A DNA stretch of 64,000 nt from Streptomyces sp. NBC_00457 (GTDB lineage Bacteria > Actinomycetota > Actinomycetes > Streptomycetales > Streptomycetaceae): NCBI RefSeq assembly GCF_036014015.1, contig NZ_CP107905.1, positions 6,510,001-6,574,000 of the forward strand, read 5' to 3'. The translations under genes were made by a program, and so were the position numbers. Under the pieces are notes generated by a model, which saw nothing but the letters and a program-made list of their open reading frames with translations, was not told the DNA's origin and did no database searches. Shown here one piece after another: positions 16,803 through 25,932 of this stretch (position 1 is its first letter; every line of letters starts with the position of its first letter).

Positions 16803-18113
16803 TCACCGAACCTCGATGAACGCCCCCGCATCCCGCCCCGCCCGAGCCCGCGGCTCCTCCGCCGGATGACCGACCGCCACCGCCCCCATCGGATCCCAGT
16901 GCTCCGGCAGCCCGAGCACCTCCCGCACGACATCCCGGCAGAACATCGTCGACGACACCCACGCCGACCCCAGCCGCTCCCCGGCCAGCGCCACCAGGAA
17001 GTTCTGCACGCCGGCCCCGGCCGCGACCACGAACATCTCCCGCTCGGCGCCGTCCCGCCGCACGTCCCCGTACGTGTGCGACCCGTCCATCACCAGGCAG
17101 GGCACCACCAGACACGGCGCATTCCGCAGCACGTCCCCCCGCCGCACCCGCTTGGCGATGGACTCCTCGCTCTTTCCGTCCCGCCGCAGGTCGGCGATCC
17201 ACGCGTCCCGCATGGCATCCAGCAACCCGGTCCGGGACTCCGCCGACTCCAGCAGTACGAACCGCCAGGGCGTGGTGTGATGCGGCGCCGGCGCGGTCAC
17301 CGCCGCGGCGACCGCCCGTCGCACCGCCCCGGCGTCCACCGGCTCGTCCGTGAAGGCCCGAACCGTACGCCGCTGGGTCACCGCCTCCCGTACCGCCTCG
17401 GACGTGCCCAGCCGGAACATGTCGTCGCGCGCGCCGCGCACCATGGCCCGCGCCCCCTCCCCGTCGTCCGCGGCCACCACGTGCGCCAGCCCGCGCAGGA
17501 CGGCGACGGGCAGCCCGGCGGCCTTGCCCTTGACCAGGTCTCCGGCGGCGGCCAGTTCGTCCGCCGTCGCCACGACGGTCGCGCTGAGCGGATTGCCGTA
17601 CGCGTCCGTCCCCCCACGCAGATCGTCCAGCACACGCACCCCGGCCGCACCGATCGCGACATCCGTGAGCCCCGTACGCCACGGCCGCCCGAAGGTGTCG
17701 GTGACGACGACTCCGACGGTGACGCCGAGGGCGTCCCGCAGCCCGTCGCGGATCGCGCGCGCGGACGCGTCCGGGTCCTCGGGCAGCAACAGCACTGTCC
17801 CGGAAGGGGTGTTGGAGGCGTCGACCCCGGCGGCGGCCATCACGAGCCCCTGCCGGTTCTCGACGATCCGCAACGGTCCGCGCCGCGCCACGATCCGTAC
17901 GGTCTCGGCGTCGATGGCGGCCTCCCGGTCGTCCGCCGCCACCACCCGTCCCTCCGCCTTGGACACGATCTTCGAGGTGACGAGCAGGACGTCCCCGTCG
18001 GCCAGCCCGGGTTCGGCGGCGGCGATCAGCTTGGCGAGATCGTCGCCCGCGGCCACCTCGGGAAGGCCGGGAACGGCCCAGACCCGGTAGCCCTCGTCAG
18101 GTGCCGTGCTCAT
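16803..18113 (-). CDS. fbiB: Bifunctional coenzyme F420-0:L-glutamate ligase / FMN reductase-like protein
   Basis: F420 biosynthesis enzyme of 436 residues. The N-terminal CofE domain (about 1-245) adds glutamate to F420-0 with GTP; visible motifs are [29 protein letters not shown] and [15 protein letters not shown]. The C-terminal nitroreductase-fold domain (about 250-436) contains [12 protein letters not shown] and HHTTPWRFV and resembles the part of mycobacterial FbiB that reduces the dehydro-intermediate and extends the polyglutamate tail. The ATG at 18113 overlaps the fbiA stop by 4 nt, so the pair is coupled. The full two-domain form is present and no key motif appears lost. Confidence 0.93.
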   Translation of the reverse strand: MSTAPDEGYRVWAVPGLPEVAAGDDLAKLIAAAEPGLADGDVLLVTSKIVSKAEGRVVAADDREAAIDAETVRIVARRGPLRIVENRQGLVMAAAGVDASNTPSGTVLLLPEDPDASARAIRDGLRDALGVTVGVVVTDTFGRPWRTGLTDVAIGAAGVRVLDDLRGGTDAYGNPLSATVVATADELAAAGDLVKGKAAGLPVAVLRGLAHVVAADDGEGARAMVRGARDDMFRLGTSEAVREAVTQRRTVRAFTDEPVDAGAVRRAVAAAVTAPAPHHTTPWRFVLLESAESRTGLLDAMRDAWIADLRRDGKSEESIAKRVRRGDVLRNAPCLVVPCLVMDGSHTYGDVRRDGAEREMFVVAAGAGVQNFLVALAGERLGSAWVSSTMFCRDVVREVLGLPEHWDPMGAVAVGHPAEEPRARAGRDAGAFIEVR

Positions 18114-19069
18114 GCCGCTTGAACCTCCGCCGCCATGGCCAGCGCCTCCCGGGCCATCTGCGTGGCCGCGTCGAGGTCGGTCATCATCAGCGGTACGGCC
18201 CGGCAGCGGATGCCCGCCGCCTCGATGCGCTCGACGGACGCCGCGTCGACGGTGTCGACCAGCCAGCCGTCCAGCAGGCCCGAGCCGTAGTGCTCGGCGA
18301 CCGCCGCGGCCGTCGATTCGACGCCGACCGCCGCGAGCACCTTGTCGGCCATGCCCCGCACGGGCGCGTCCCCGACGATGGGGGACAGGCCCACGACCGG
18401 CACCCCGGCGTCGGCGATGGCCTCGCGGATGCCGGGCACGGAGAGGATCGTGCCGACCGACACGACCGGGTTGGACGGCGGGAAGAGGATGACGTCCGCC
18501 TCGGCGATCGCCTCCAGGACCCCCGGCGCCGGCTTGGACTGCTCCGCGCCCACCGGCACGACCGCCTCGGCCGGCACCGACGCCCGCAGCCGTACCCAGT
18601 ACTCCTGGAAGTGGATGGCCTTGCGCTCGCCGTCGATCTCCACGGCGACATGCGTCTCGACGCGGTCGTCGGTCATCGGGATCAGCCGGACGCCCGGCTT
18701 CCAGCGGTCGCACAGCGCCTCGGTCACCGCACTCAGCGGATACCCGGCGCCGAGCATCTGCGTCCGCACGATGTGCGTGGCGAAGTCCCGGTCACCGAGC
18801 CCGAACCACTCGGGCCCGACGCCGTACGCCGCGAGCTCCTCCTTGAGGTGGAAGGTCTCGTCGGCCCGGCCCCAGCCCTGCTCCTCGTTGATGCCGCCGC
18901 CGAGCGTGTACATCACCGTGTCGAGGTCCGGGCAGACCTTCAGGCCGAAGAGGTGGATGTCGTCCCCGGTGTTGCCGATGACCGTGATGTCCGCGTCCGG
19001 CACGGCCTGCATCAGACCGCGCAGGAACCGGGCACCGCCGATGCCGCCTGCCAGAACCACAATGCGCAT
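18110..19069 (-). CDS. fbiA: 2-phospho-L-lactate (phosphoenolpyruvyl) transferase CofD/FbiA
   Basis: CofD family enzyme of 319 residues that transfers the phospholactyl or phosphoenolpyruvyl group from its GDP-linked donor to the deazaflavin Fo, forming the F420-0 precursor. The N-terminal glycine-rich loop [15 protein letters not shown] (residues 4-18) and [24 protein letters not shown] sequences are diagnostic. [15 protein letters not shown] and [16 protein letters not shown] follow. The ATG at 19069 gives the standard N-terminus; an upstream ATG at 19099 is less likely. It is transcribed just ahead of and overlapping fbiB. Confidence 0.93.
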   Translation of the reverse strand: MRIVVLAGGIGGARFLRGLMQAVPDADITVIGNTGDDIHLFGLKVCPDLDTVMYTLGGGINEEQGWGRADETFHLKEELAAYGVGPEWFGLGDRDFATHIVRTQMLGAGYPLSAVTEALCDRWKPGVRLIPMTDDRVETHVAVEIDGERKAIHFQEYWVRLRASVPAEAVVPVGAEQSKPAPGVLEAIAEADVILFPPSNPVVSVGTILSVPGIREAIADAGVPVVGLSPIVGDAPVRGMADKVLAAVGVESTAAAVAEHYGSGLLDGWLVDTVDAASVERIEAAGIRCRAVPLMMTDLDAATQMAREALAMAAEVQAA

Positions 19070-19111
19070 GGGAATCAGTGTTGCAGGCGGGTACGACAAC
19101 CGGGCAGGCGG

Positions 19112-19603
19112 TTACGAGACCGGAGCGGCCGCTGTGCACTGGGCGCTGTGCATCGGCATGTCGGTGAGGCCCGGGAAATAGACGTGCAGGCTGACCGCGG
19201 GCTCCAGCGCGTCGTTGACCACCTCGTGGACGTACCCCGGCGCGAACACCCTCTGCGCACCCGCCTCCAACGCGCGCGTGCCGCGTTCCGTGTGCTCGGT
19301 CAGCGTGCCGTCGAGGACGGTCAGCACCCCGGAGGACAGGCCGTGGTCGTGCCGCCCGCTGCCCTGGCCGGGCACCCAGGACAGCAGCCACACCTCGTAT
19401 CCGGGGCCGGTGCGCAGCCGGTGGTACCAGCGGGACGTGGCGTCGTACTGGACCAGGTGCTGCCACTGGGAGCGGTCGGCGGCGATGGAGCGGGCCAGGC
19501 CGACGAAGTCGGCGACGGTGGCCGGGTGCTCACTCGGCGCCCGCAGCAGGTGCGGGACTTCGAGGATGTCGCCGGCGATCTGGAGGTCGCTGTCGCTGTT
19601 CAT
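19112..19603 (-). CDS. Cysteine dioxygenase family protein
   Basis: Cupin-fold, iron-dependent protein of 163 residues, predicted to oxidise cysteine (or a related thiol) to the sulfinate. The His ligands appear in SGRHDHGLSSG (about 87-97) and YVHEVVND (about 132-139). The ATG at 19603 has GAGGAA 11 nt upstream. About 98 nt upstream of the start ends a small reading frame with six cysteine codons, suggesting cysteine-dependent control. It lies 42 bp upstream of fbiA on the same strand and may be cotranscribed with fbiA-fbiB. Thiol dioxygenases of this family vary in substrate, so cysteine is likely but unproven. Confidence 0.82.
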   Translation of the reverse strand: MNSDSDLQIAGDILEVPHLLRAPSEHPATVADFVGLARSIAADRSQWQHLVQYDATSRWYHRLRTGPGYEVWLLSWVPGQGSGRHDHGLSSGVLTVLDGTLTEHTERGTRALEAGAQRVFAPGYVHEVVNDALEPAVSLHVYFPGLTDMPMHSAQCTAAAPVS

Positions 19604-19700
19604 GGGTGCGGTGGTTCCTCGTCGCAAGAGAAGCAAGAAAAGAAGATGAAGGCGTGGAAGCCGGTCCGATGGACTCAGGGGCAGCCGGAGCGCGTGAGGC

Positions 19701-19796
19701 TCAACAGCAGGAACAGCGACAACAGCGACAGCGGGCGCGGGCAGCACCGAGGGACCCGGCGGTGCGGGTCGAGGTGAGTGCCAAGTGCGCGAGCAT
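19701..19796 (-). CDS. Cysteine-rich leader peptide upstream of cysteine dioxygenase
   Basis: Short frame of 31 residues ending ARCRCCRCSCC and a TGA, with six cysteines in the last nine codons. It is on the same strand as the cysteine dioxygenase gene and ends 97 nt before its start. No clear ribosome binding site precedes the ATG (19796) or the in-frame GTG two codons earlier. A TTGACA at 19827-19832 on this strand would place transcription starts very near, so translation may be leaderless. Polycysteine upstream frames with regulatory roles are known in mycobacteria. Within the Cys codons GTTCCT (19709-19714) is complementary to AGGAAC in the ribosome binding site of the downstream gene. 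Confidence 0.7.
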   Translation of the reverse strand: MLAHLALTSTRTAGSLGAARARCRCCRCSCC

Positions 19797-20160
19797 GCCC
19801 ACAAGGACAGCGGTTGACACCTCGCACTGTCAACTCGGCGCCCGGTATCTGGGACGGGTTTCACCTCATCCGGTTCATCCCCGTGACGAAAGGTTTGTGC
19901 ATGGGGCGGCCGGGACACATGGCGCACAACCGGGCGCACAAACCTCGATGCGATCCCGTGATCGGACTGTGATCCGGATCGATTCGAGTGTGTGTCGGAA
20001 CGGGATCGATGTTCCGGGCGTCCTTCTCCGTACAGGCACTGCGCGGGGGTGGAGGCCCTCCGGGGCCTCATCTGCTTGTCAAGGTTTAGGACGATTTGAA
20101 CACTTTCCGCTAGGCCTTGGTTCCGCAGAGTGAATAAGGGGCTCAATAGCAGATCTCGGC
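19797..20160. other. Divergent intergenic region between the cysteine leader peptide and whiB
   Basis: About 360 bp without a supported gene. At 19814-19833 TTGACA and TGTCAA form an inverted pair 8 nt apart, giving a -35-like hexamer on each strand. GACAC pentamers, the core of WhiA sites, occur near 19815 and 19914. A GTGATC direct repeat lies near 19948-19966. These are possible control sites for whiB and the leader transcript; none is certain. Confidence 0.35.
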
Positions 20161-20190
20161 TTGACTCGCCCGGAGCAGCACACTTGTAAT
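20161..20190 (+). promoter_or_regulatory. Candidate whiB promoter
   Basis: TTGACT (20161-20166), an 18-nt spacer and TGTAAT (20185-20190) form a reasonable vegetative-type promoter, about 70 nt upstream of the whiB start. The ribosome binding site is GAGGGG at 20252-20257. Confidence 0.5.
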
Positions 20191-20263
20191 TTCACTCGTG
20201 TCGTTCAGCCGAAATCGGTAACGGCTACATCACGGGGACGCGAAAGACTGACGAGGGGCGCAC

Positions 20264-20527
20264 ATGACCGAGCTGGTGCAGCAACTGCTGGTCGACGACG
20301 CGGACGAGGAACTCGGCTGGCAGGAGCGCGCGCTGTGCGCCCAGACCGACCCCGAGTCCTTCTTCCCCGAGAAGGGCGGCTCCACCCGCGAGGCCAAGAA
20401 GGTCTGCCTCGCCTGCGAGGTCCGCTCCGAGTGCCTCGAGTACGCCCTCGCCAACGACGAGCGGTTCGGCATCTGGGGCGGTCTGTCCGAGCGTGAACGA
20501 CGTCGGCTGAAGAAGGCCGCCGTCTGA
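20264..20527 (+). CDS. whiB: WhiB sporulation regulator, iron-sulfur protein
   Basis: Wbl-family transcription factor of 87 residues, orthologue of Streptomyces WhiB and mycobacterial WhiB2, which acts with WhiA to start sporulation septation. The four [4Fe-4S] cysteines are at 25, 48, 51 and 57 (CLAC and an ECLEY context). The turn GIWGG at 69-73 and the basic tail ERERRRLKKAAV complete the family signature. The start at 20264 follows GAGGGGCGCAC. It lies between the F420/cysteine dioxygenase genes and a large glycosyltransferase gene. Nothing unusual is seen in the protein. Confidence 0.96.
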   Translation: MTELVQQLLVDDADEELGWQERALCAQTDPESFFPEKGGSTREAKKVCLACEVRSECLEYALANDERFGIWGGLSERERRRLKKAAV

Positions 20528-20583
20528 CCGGACGGTAAGCATCCCTTTCGTACATAGGTGACGAACGGCCCGTTGCAGGTGGG

Positions 20584-20592
20584 TTATCCACA
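20584..20592 (+). other. DnaA-box-like nonamer
   Basis: Perfect TTATCCACA in the 180-bp gap between whiB and the glycosyltransferase gene. It is a single box with no second copy within 100 bp. Confidence 0.45.
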
Positions 20593-20708
20593 GGCGGCGG
20601 GCCGACGTCATGCCCAGCCGATAGTGTGGTCGCTCGTCCGAGACGTCCCGCTGCCCCCTGTGGGCACAGGTGTCCACCGCAGTCCATCGAACCGGGGCCC
20701 GTACCTCG

Positions 20709-23700
20709 ATGTCCGTGCACAGTCATACGGCAGCCCACCAAGACGCCGCTGCCGCGCCTGAGTTTCCGCGTCATGTAGTGACAGCGGTGCTCGTCTCCCA
20801 TGACGGCGCCCGCTGGCTGCCCGACGCGCTCGCCGGGCTGCTCGGCCAGGAGCGCCCCGTCCAGTACGCCATGGCGGCCGACACCGGCAGCGCGGACCAC
20901 TCCGCCCAACTGCTCACCGACGCCCTCGGCGCCGACCGTGTGCTGCATCTCGCCCGTCGCACCGGCTTCGGCCAGGCCGTCGAGGAGGCGGGCCGCACCG
21001 CCCCACTCCTCACCCCGGACGAGCTGCCCTACCTGAAGCGCCCGAGCGGCTGGGACCCCGTCACCCGCACCTGGCGCGACGACGCGTACGACCTGCCCGA
21101 ACTCCCTTACGGGGAGCCGGTGCAATGGCTGTGGCTGCTGCACGACGACTGCGCCCCTGAGCCGGACGCCCTGGCCCAACTGCTGCGCGTCGTGGAGAGC
21201 GAGCACGAACTCGGCCGCGACGACATCGCCGTCGTAGGCCCCAAGCTCCGCGGTTGGTACGACCGGCGCCAGCTGCTCGAGGTCGGCGTCACCATCGCCA
21301 ACTCCGGCCGCCGCTGGACCGGCCTGGACCGCCGCGAACAGGACCAGGGCCAGCACGACCACGTCCGGTCCGTGCTGTCCGTGTCCACCGCCGGCATGCT
21401 CGTGCGGCGCGATGTCTTCGAGGAGCTCGGTGGATTCGACCGCCGGCTGCCCCTGATGCGTGACGACGTCGACCTGTGCTGGCGGGCCCAGGCCGCCGGT
21501 CACCGCGTTCTCATCGCCCCCGAGGCGGTCGTACGACACGCCGAGGCGGCCTCCCGTGAGCGCCGCACCGTCGACTGCGTGGGCCGTACGTCGGCCTCCC
21601 CGCACAAGGTCGACAAGGCCGGCGCCGTCTACACGCTGCTGGTCAACACGCGGACGGCCGTGCTGCCCTGGGTCCTGGTGCGGCTGGTGCTCGGCACCCT
21701 GCTGCGGACCGTCGCCTATCTCGTGGGCAAGGTCCCCGGGCAGGCCCTCGACGAGATCCGGGGCCTGCTGTCGGTGCTGCTGCGGCCCGAGCGGATCATC
21801 TCCGGGCGGCGCAGGCGCGGCCGCCCGCAGATAGAGAAGGACGAGCTGCGAGCGCTGTTCCCGCCGCCCGGCGCGACCGTGCGGGCCACCGTCGAGCAGG
21901 CCGCGGGCAGCCTCTTCCGCGACTCCGACCCCGAGACCGCCGGCGGTGCCGGGCGGCACGGGGGCGCGGTCGAGTCCGGGCCCGGCGGGGACGACGCGGA
22001 CTTCCTGGAGATAGAGCAGTTCGCGCGCCTGAAGCGCATCGCCCGCAACCCCGGCCCGATGCTCTTCCTGGTGCTGCTGTTCGTCTCGCTCATCGCCTGC
22101 CGCCAACTGCTCGGCGGCGGCGCGCTCGCGGGCGGCGCGCTGCTGCCCGCCCCGGCCGAAGCGAGCGAGCTGTGGTCGCGGTACCTGGACTCCTGGCACG
22201 GAGTGGCCGCCGGCGGCACCTCGTCCGCGCCGCCGTATCTCGCGTTCGTCGCCCTGCTGGCCTCCGCGCTGTTCGGCTCCACCGGGCTGGCGGTCACGGT
22301 TCTGCTGGTCTGCTCGGTGCCGCTGGCCGGTCTCGCCGCGTACTTCGTCTCCCGCCCGCTCGTCGAGTCGCGGCTGCTGCGCGCGTGGGCGGCCGTCGTC
22401 TACGCCTTCCTGCCTGCCGCCACCGGCGCGCTCGCCGGCGGCCGCATCGGCACGGCCGTCCTCGCGATCCTGCTGCCGCTCCTCGCGCGCGCGGGCATCG
22501 CGGCCAGCGGCCTGGGGAACGCCTCGGGGGCGCGCGGCAGTTGGCGCGCCACCTGGGCGTACGCCCTGCTGCTGACCGTCACCACCGCGTTCACGCCGAT
22601 CGTGTGGCCCATCGCGCTGATCCTCGGCATCGGCGTGCTGGCCGTGCGCCGCGCCGACATCACCGCCCACGGCCTGCGCTTCCTGGCCCAGCTCGGCACC
22701 CCCCTGCTGGTGCTCGCGCCCTGGTCGCTGACCCTGTTCCCGTCCGGCTTCTTCGAGGAGGCCGGTCTGGAGTACGGCGCCTCGGCCGCGTCCGCCACAG
22801 ACCTGCTCGGCGCAAGCCCCGGCGGGCCCGGCACGGTGAACGGGCTGATGCTCATCGGTATCGTGCTGGCCGCGCTGGCCGCCCTGTTGCGCTCCCACCG
22901 TCAGTTCGGAATCTGGACGGCCTGGGCCGTGGCTCTGGTGGGCCTCGTCTTCGCGGTCCTGTCCAACAGCTCCACCTGGGCCGGCCCCGCGACCCTCGTC
23001 TACGGCATCGCCCTCCTCGCCGCCGCCGCGCTCGGTGCCGACGGGGCACGCGCGCGTGTCGCCGAGCAGAGCTTCGGCTGGCGTCAGCCGGTGGCCGCGC
23101 TGATCGCTTTCGCCTCGGCCGCTGGCCCGCTGCTCGTCGCCGCGGGCTGGATGATCAGCGGCGCCGACGGGCCGTTGGAGCGGCGCGACCCGGTGCAGGT
23201 GCCCGCGTTCGTCGCCGAGGAGAGCAACACCCGCGACCAGGCCCGCACCCTCGTCCTCGACAGCGACTCCGCGGCCCATGTCGGCTACATGCTCGTCCGC
23301 GGTTCCGGGGCACGGATGGGCGACGGCGAACTGGCCGCGGCGGACGGTGAGAACGCGACGCTCGACAAGGTCGTCGCCAACCTCGTAGCCGGGTCCGGCG
23401 CCGATCAGTCCGACCAGCTCGGCAAGTTCGCCGTGCGCTATGTCCTCGTCCACCAGGGCGCCCCGCGCGAGGTGACCCGCGTGCTGGATGCCACGCCCGG
23501 GCTGTCCCGGCTGAGCCAGCAGGACGGCGGGGCGCTGTGGCGGGTCGACCAGCAGGTCTCGCGGGCGGCGATAGTCGCCGAGTCGGGCTCCGGGAGCGCG
23601 CAGTCCGTCGCCGCCGGGCCCGTGGAGATCCACACCACGATTCCGGCAGGCGCCGAGGGAAGGATCCTGCGGCTCGCCGACACCGCCGACGAGGGCTGGA

Positions 23701-24407
23701 CGGCCACCCTGGACGGCAAGCCGCTGACGCGCAAGACGGTCGACGGATGGGCCCAGGGCTTCGAACTCCCCGCCTCCGGCGGGCAGCTGGACGTCACCTT
23801 CGACGCGCCGCTCACCCACACCGCCTGGCTGTGGGCCCAGGGCTCCCTCGCCGTCGTCCTCGTCGTCATGGCCCTGCCCGGCCGCCGCCGGGACGTCGAC
23901 GACGACCTCCCGGAGGAGGTGGCGGTCGTCCCGGCCGAGGCCGTACCGGGCGAGGGCCGCCGCGCCCGCCGCCTGCGCGCCCAGGCGGAGGCCGAAGAGA
24001 CGGACCAGGCCGAGGAGTTCCCGCCTCCGCCGCCACAGGAGCCCCCGGCAGCGATTCCGCAGCAGCAGCCGTACGGCGAGTGGGACTCGACCTACGCGGG
24101 CGCCCAGTACGGCGGCTATGACGGCGAGCAGTACCAGGGCGCCACCCAGCAGCAGTACCCGGACGGGTCGTACGGCCAGCAGTACCCGGCGGACCCGTAC
24201 CAGGGCGGGCAGTACGACCCTTACGCGTACGGCGGTCCGGGCCAGCCGGGCTCCTACGACCAGCAGGCGTACGAGCAGAGCGCGTACGACCAGCAGGCGT
24301 ACGAGCAGGGCCAGGACGGGACCTATCACCAGGGCTACGACGCGACGTACGACCCGGCACAGCCGTACCCGAACGGCAGTGAGCGCCCCGACGGGAGTCA
24401 GCAGTGA
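20709..24407 (+). CDS. Large multi-pass membrane glycosyltransferase, GT2 domain plus membrane domain and Q/Y-rich tail
   Basis: Protein of about 1,232 residues. An N-terminal GT2 domain (about 20-290) has AVLVSHDGARWLPDALAGLL, the Asp motif LHDDCAPEPDAL and GGFDRRLPLMRDDVDLCWRA. Paired helices follow near 305-345. A long polytopic segment (about 440-810) with at least ten helices is followed by an extracytoplasmic beta-rich region. A last helix (TAWLWAQGSLAVVLVVMALP, about 1035-1055) precedes a tail of roughly 175 residues. The last ~113 residues are rich in Gln, Tyr and Gly. Expected to build or export an envelope glycan. The ATG at 20709 is chosen over a GTG at 20670, though neither has a clear ribosome binding site. 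It is coupled to the next gene by a GTGA overlap. Confidence 0.85.
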   Translation: MSVHSHTAAHQDAAAAPEFPRHVVTAVLVSHDGARWLPDALAGLLGQERPVQYAMAADTGSADHSAQLLTDALGADRVLHLARRTGFGQAVEEAGRTAPLLTPDELPYLKRPSGWDPVTRTWRDDAYDLPELPYGEPVQWLWLLHDDCAPEPDALAQLLRVVESEHELGRDDIAVVGPKLRGWYDRRQLLEVGVTIANSGRRWTGLDRREQDQGQHDHVRSVLSVSTAGMLVRRDVFEELGGFDRRLPLMRDDVDLCWRAQAAGHRVLIAPEAVVRHAEAASRERRTVDCVGRTSASPHKVDKAGAVYTLLVNTRTAVLPWVLVRLVLGTLLRTVAYLVGKVPGQALDEIRGLLSVLLRPERIISGRRRRGRPQIEKDELRALFPPPGATVRATVEQAAGSLFRDSDPETAGGAGRHGGAVESGPGGDDADFLEIEQFARLKRIARNPGPMLFLVLLFVSLIACRQLLGGGALAGGALLPAPAEASELWSRYLDSWHGVAAGGTSSAPPYLAFVALLASALFGSTGLAVTVLLVCSVPLAGLAAYFVSRPLVESRLLRAWAAVVYAFLPAATGALAGGRIGTAVLAILLPLLARAGIAASGLGNASGARGSWRATWAYALLLTVTTAFTPIVWPIALILGIGVLAVRRADITAHGLRFLAQLGTPLLVLAPWSLTLFPSGFFEEAGLEYGASAASATDLLGASPGGPGTVNGLMLIGIVLAALAALLRSHRQFGIWTAWAVALVGLVFAVLSNSSTWAGPATLVYGIALLAAAALGADGARARVAEQSFGWRQPVAALIAFASAAGPLLVAAGWMISGADGPLERRDPVQVPAFVAEESNTRDQARTLVLDSDSAAHVGYMLVRGSGARMGDGELAAADGENATLDKVVANLVAGSGADQSDQLGKFAVRYVLVHQGAPREVTRVLDATPGLSRLSQQDGGALWRVDQQVSRAAIVAESGSGSAQSVAAGPVEIHTTIPAGAEGRILRLADTADEGWTATLDGKPLTRKTVDGWAQGFELPASGGQLDVTFDAPLTHTAWLWAQGSLAVVLVVMALPGRRRDVDDDLPEEVAVVPAEAVPGEGRRARRLRAQAEAEETDQAEEFPPPPPQEPPAAIPQQQPYGEWDSTYAGAQYGGYDGEQYQGATQQQYPDGSYGQQYPADPYQGGQYDPYAYGGPGQPGSYDQQAYEQSAYDQQAYEQGQDGTYHQGYDATYDPAQPYPNGSERPDGSQQ
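24255..24308 (+). repeat. Internal coding repeat in the glycosyltransferase tail
   Basis: A 24-bp stretch encoding YDQQAYEQ is repeated exactly at 24255-24278 and 24285-24308, 30 bp apart, within the Q/Y-rich C-terminal tail. It looks like tandem expansion of a low-complexity protein segment. Confidence 0.9.
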
Positions 24408-25891
24408 ACCGCACCACCCTGTCCCTGATCGCCGGCGCCACCGCCCTCGCCGCCGTCACCGGATTCGCCGCGCTGACCGCGCCGGAGGCGACCGGCACGG
24501 ACACCGCGAAGGCGGCGGCCGAACTGCCCGTGGAGCGCACGAGTCTGCTGTGCCCGGCGCCGAGCACATCGGATCTCGCCGAGACGTCGTACTCGTCCTT
24601 CACACCCGTCACAAAGGGCGCGGACGGCGACGGCTCGGCCGAACTGCGGCCCGCGGGGGAGGAGCAGGCCGGGGGCGAGGCGAAGGGCGAGAAGGCCGAC
24701 AAGCCCGTACTGGAGCCGAAGGAACCCGGGACGCCGGTCACCGGAGATGTCTCCGGCGCCGACTCGCCCGCGCTGGTGGGCACGGCCGAGGGGAAGTTCG
24801 CGCCCGGGTGGACCGTGCAGCAGACCACGGAGGTCGACGTGGGCACGGGGCGGGGGCTGCAGGGAGTCAACTGTTCCGCGCCGGACACGGACTTCTGGTT
24901 CCCCGGAGCCAGCACCGCGGCGGACCGTACCGACTATGTGCATCTGACGAACCCCGACGACTCCGCCGCGGTCGTCGACCTCGAGCTGTACGGCAAGGAC
25001 GGGGCGCTGGAGTCGACGGCGGGGGAGGGCATCACGGTTCAGCCGCACTCCAGTGAGCCGGTGCTGCTGTCGACGCTCACCGCGGACAAACAGACCAACG
25101 TGACCGTGCATGTGAACGTACGCAGCGGGCGGGTGGGCGCTGCGGTGCAGGCGCTGGACGAGAAGCTCGGCGGTGACTGGCTGTCCGCGACCACGGATCC
25201 GGCGAGCAGCCTGGTCCTGCCCGGCATCCCGAAGGACGCCACGGAGGTGCGGCTGATCGCCTTCACGCCCGGTGACGCGGACGCCGATCTCAAGGTGCGG
25301 CTGGCTTCTCCGTCCGGGTCGATCACACCGGCCGGGAACGAGACGCTGCACGTGAAGGCGGGCATGACCACGGCGGTCGATCTGGGCGACGTGACGCGTG
25401 GGGAGGCGGGCTCGCTGGTGCTGACGCCGACCGATCAGTCCGTGCCGGTCGTGGCCGCCGTGCGGGTCGTACGGGGCGAGGGCGCCAAGCAGGAGACGGC
25501 GTTCATCCCGGCGACGAGCCCGGTCGGCACGCGCGCGACGGTGGCCGACAACACGGAGAAGGACTCCACCCTGGCCCTGACCGCGCCCACCGGCACCGCG
25601 AAGGTCAAGGTCACCGCGTCCGCGGGCAGTGACGGAGGCACGGCCGTGTCGAAGACGTACACGATCAAGTCCGGCACGACACAGGACGTCGAGGCGCCGG
25701 TACCGACCGGTGTGAAGGGGGCGTACGCCCTGACCGTGGAGACGGTCTCAGGAGCGCCGGTGTACGCGTCCCGGACCCTGGCGAGAACGGCGAACGGCCT
25801 GCCCGCCTTCACGGTCCAGACCCTGCCCGACGACCGGGGCATGGTGTCGGTGCCGGAGGCGGACGAGGACCTGGCGGTGCTGCAGAAGTAG
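24404..25891 (+). CDS. DUF5719 family exported protein
   Basis: Protein of 495 residues starting at GTG 24404, which overlaps the glycosyltransferase stop (GTGA). The N-terminus has a signal or anchor segment (SLIAGATALAAVTGFAALTA, residues 6-25). It is followed by an extracytoplasmic, beta-rich sequence with LLCPAP and NCSAPDTDFWFPGAS, features shared by the actinobacterial DUF5719 family. No catalytic motif is apparent. Coupling to the large glycosyltransferase gene suggests the two proteins work together at the membrane, perhaps on the same glycan. The biochemical function is unknown. Confidence 0.82.
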   Translation: MNRTTLSLIAGATALAAVTGFAALTAPEATGTDTAKAAAELPVERTSLLCPAPSTSDLAETSYSSFTPVTKGADGDGSAELRPAGEEQAGGEAKGEKADKPVLEPKEPGTPVTGDVSGADSPALVGTAEGKFAPGWTVQQTTEVDVGTGRGLQGVNCSAPDTDFWFPGASTAADRTDYVHLTNPDDSAAVVDLELYGKDGALESTAGEGITVQPHSSEPVLLSTLTADKQTNVTVHVNVRSGRVGAAVQALDEKLGGDWLSATTDPASSLVLPGIPKDATEVRLIAFTPGDADADLKVRLASPSGSITPAGNETLHVKAGMTTAVDLGDVTRGEAGSLVLTPTDQSVPVVAAVRVVRGEGAKQETAFIPATSPVGTRATVADNTEKDSTLALTAPTGTAKVKVTASAGSDGGTAVSKTYTIKSGTTQDVEAPVPTGVKGAYALTVETVSGAPVYASRTLARTANGLPAFTVQTLPDDRGMVSVPEADEDLAVLQK

Positions 25892-25932
25892 CGGCCCGAG
25901 TCCTCAGCAGTGGCCCGAGTCCTCGCTCCGGT

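Noticed and set aside
20205..24329. 1,374-codon minus-strand frame opposite the glycosyltransferase gene
   Set aside because: Low-complexity translation without domains, antisense to a protein with clear motifs and membrane helices.
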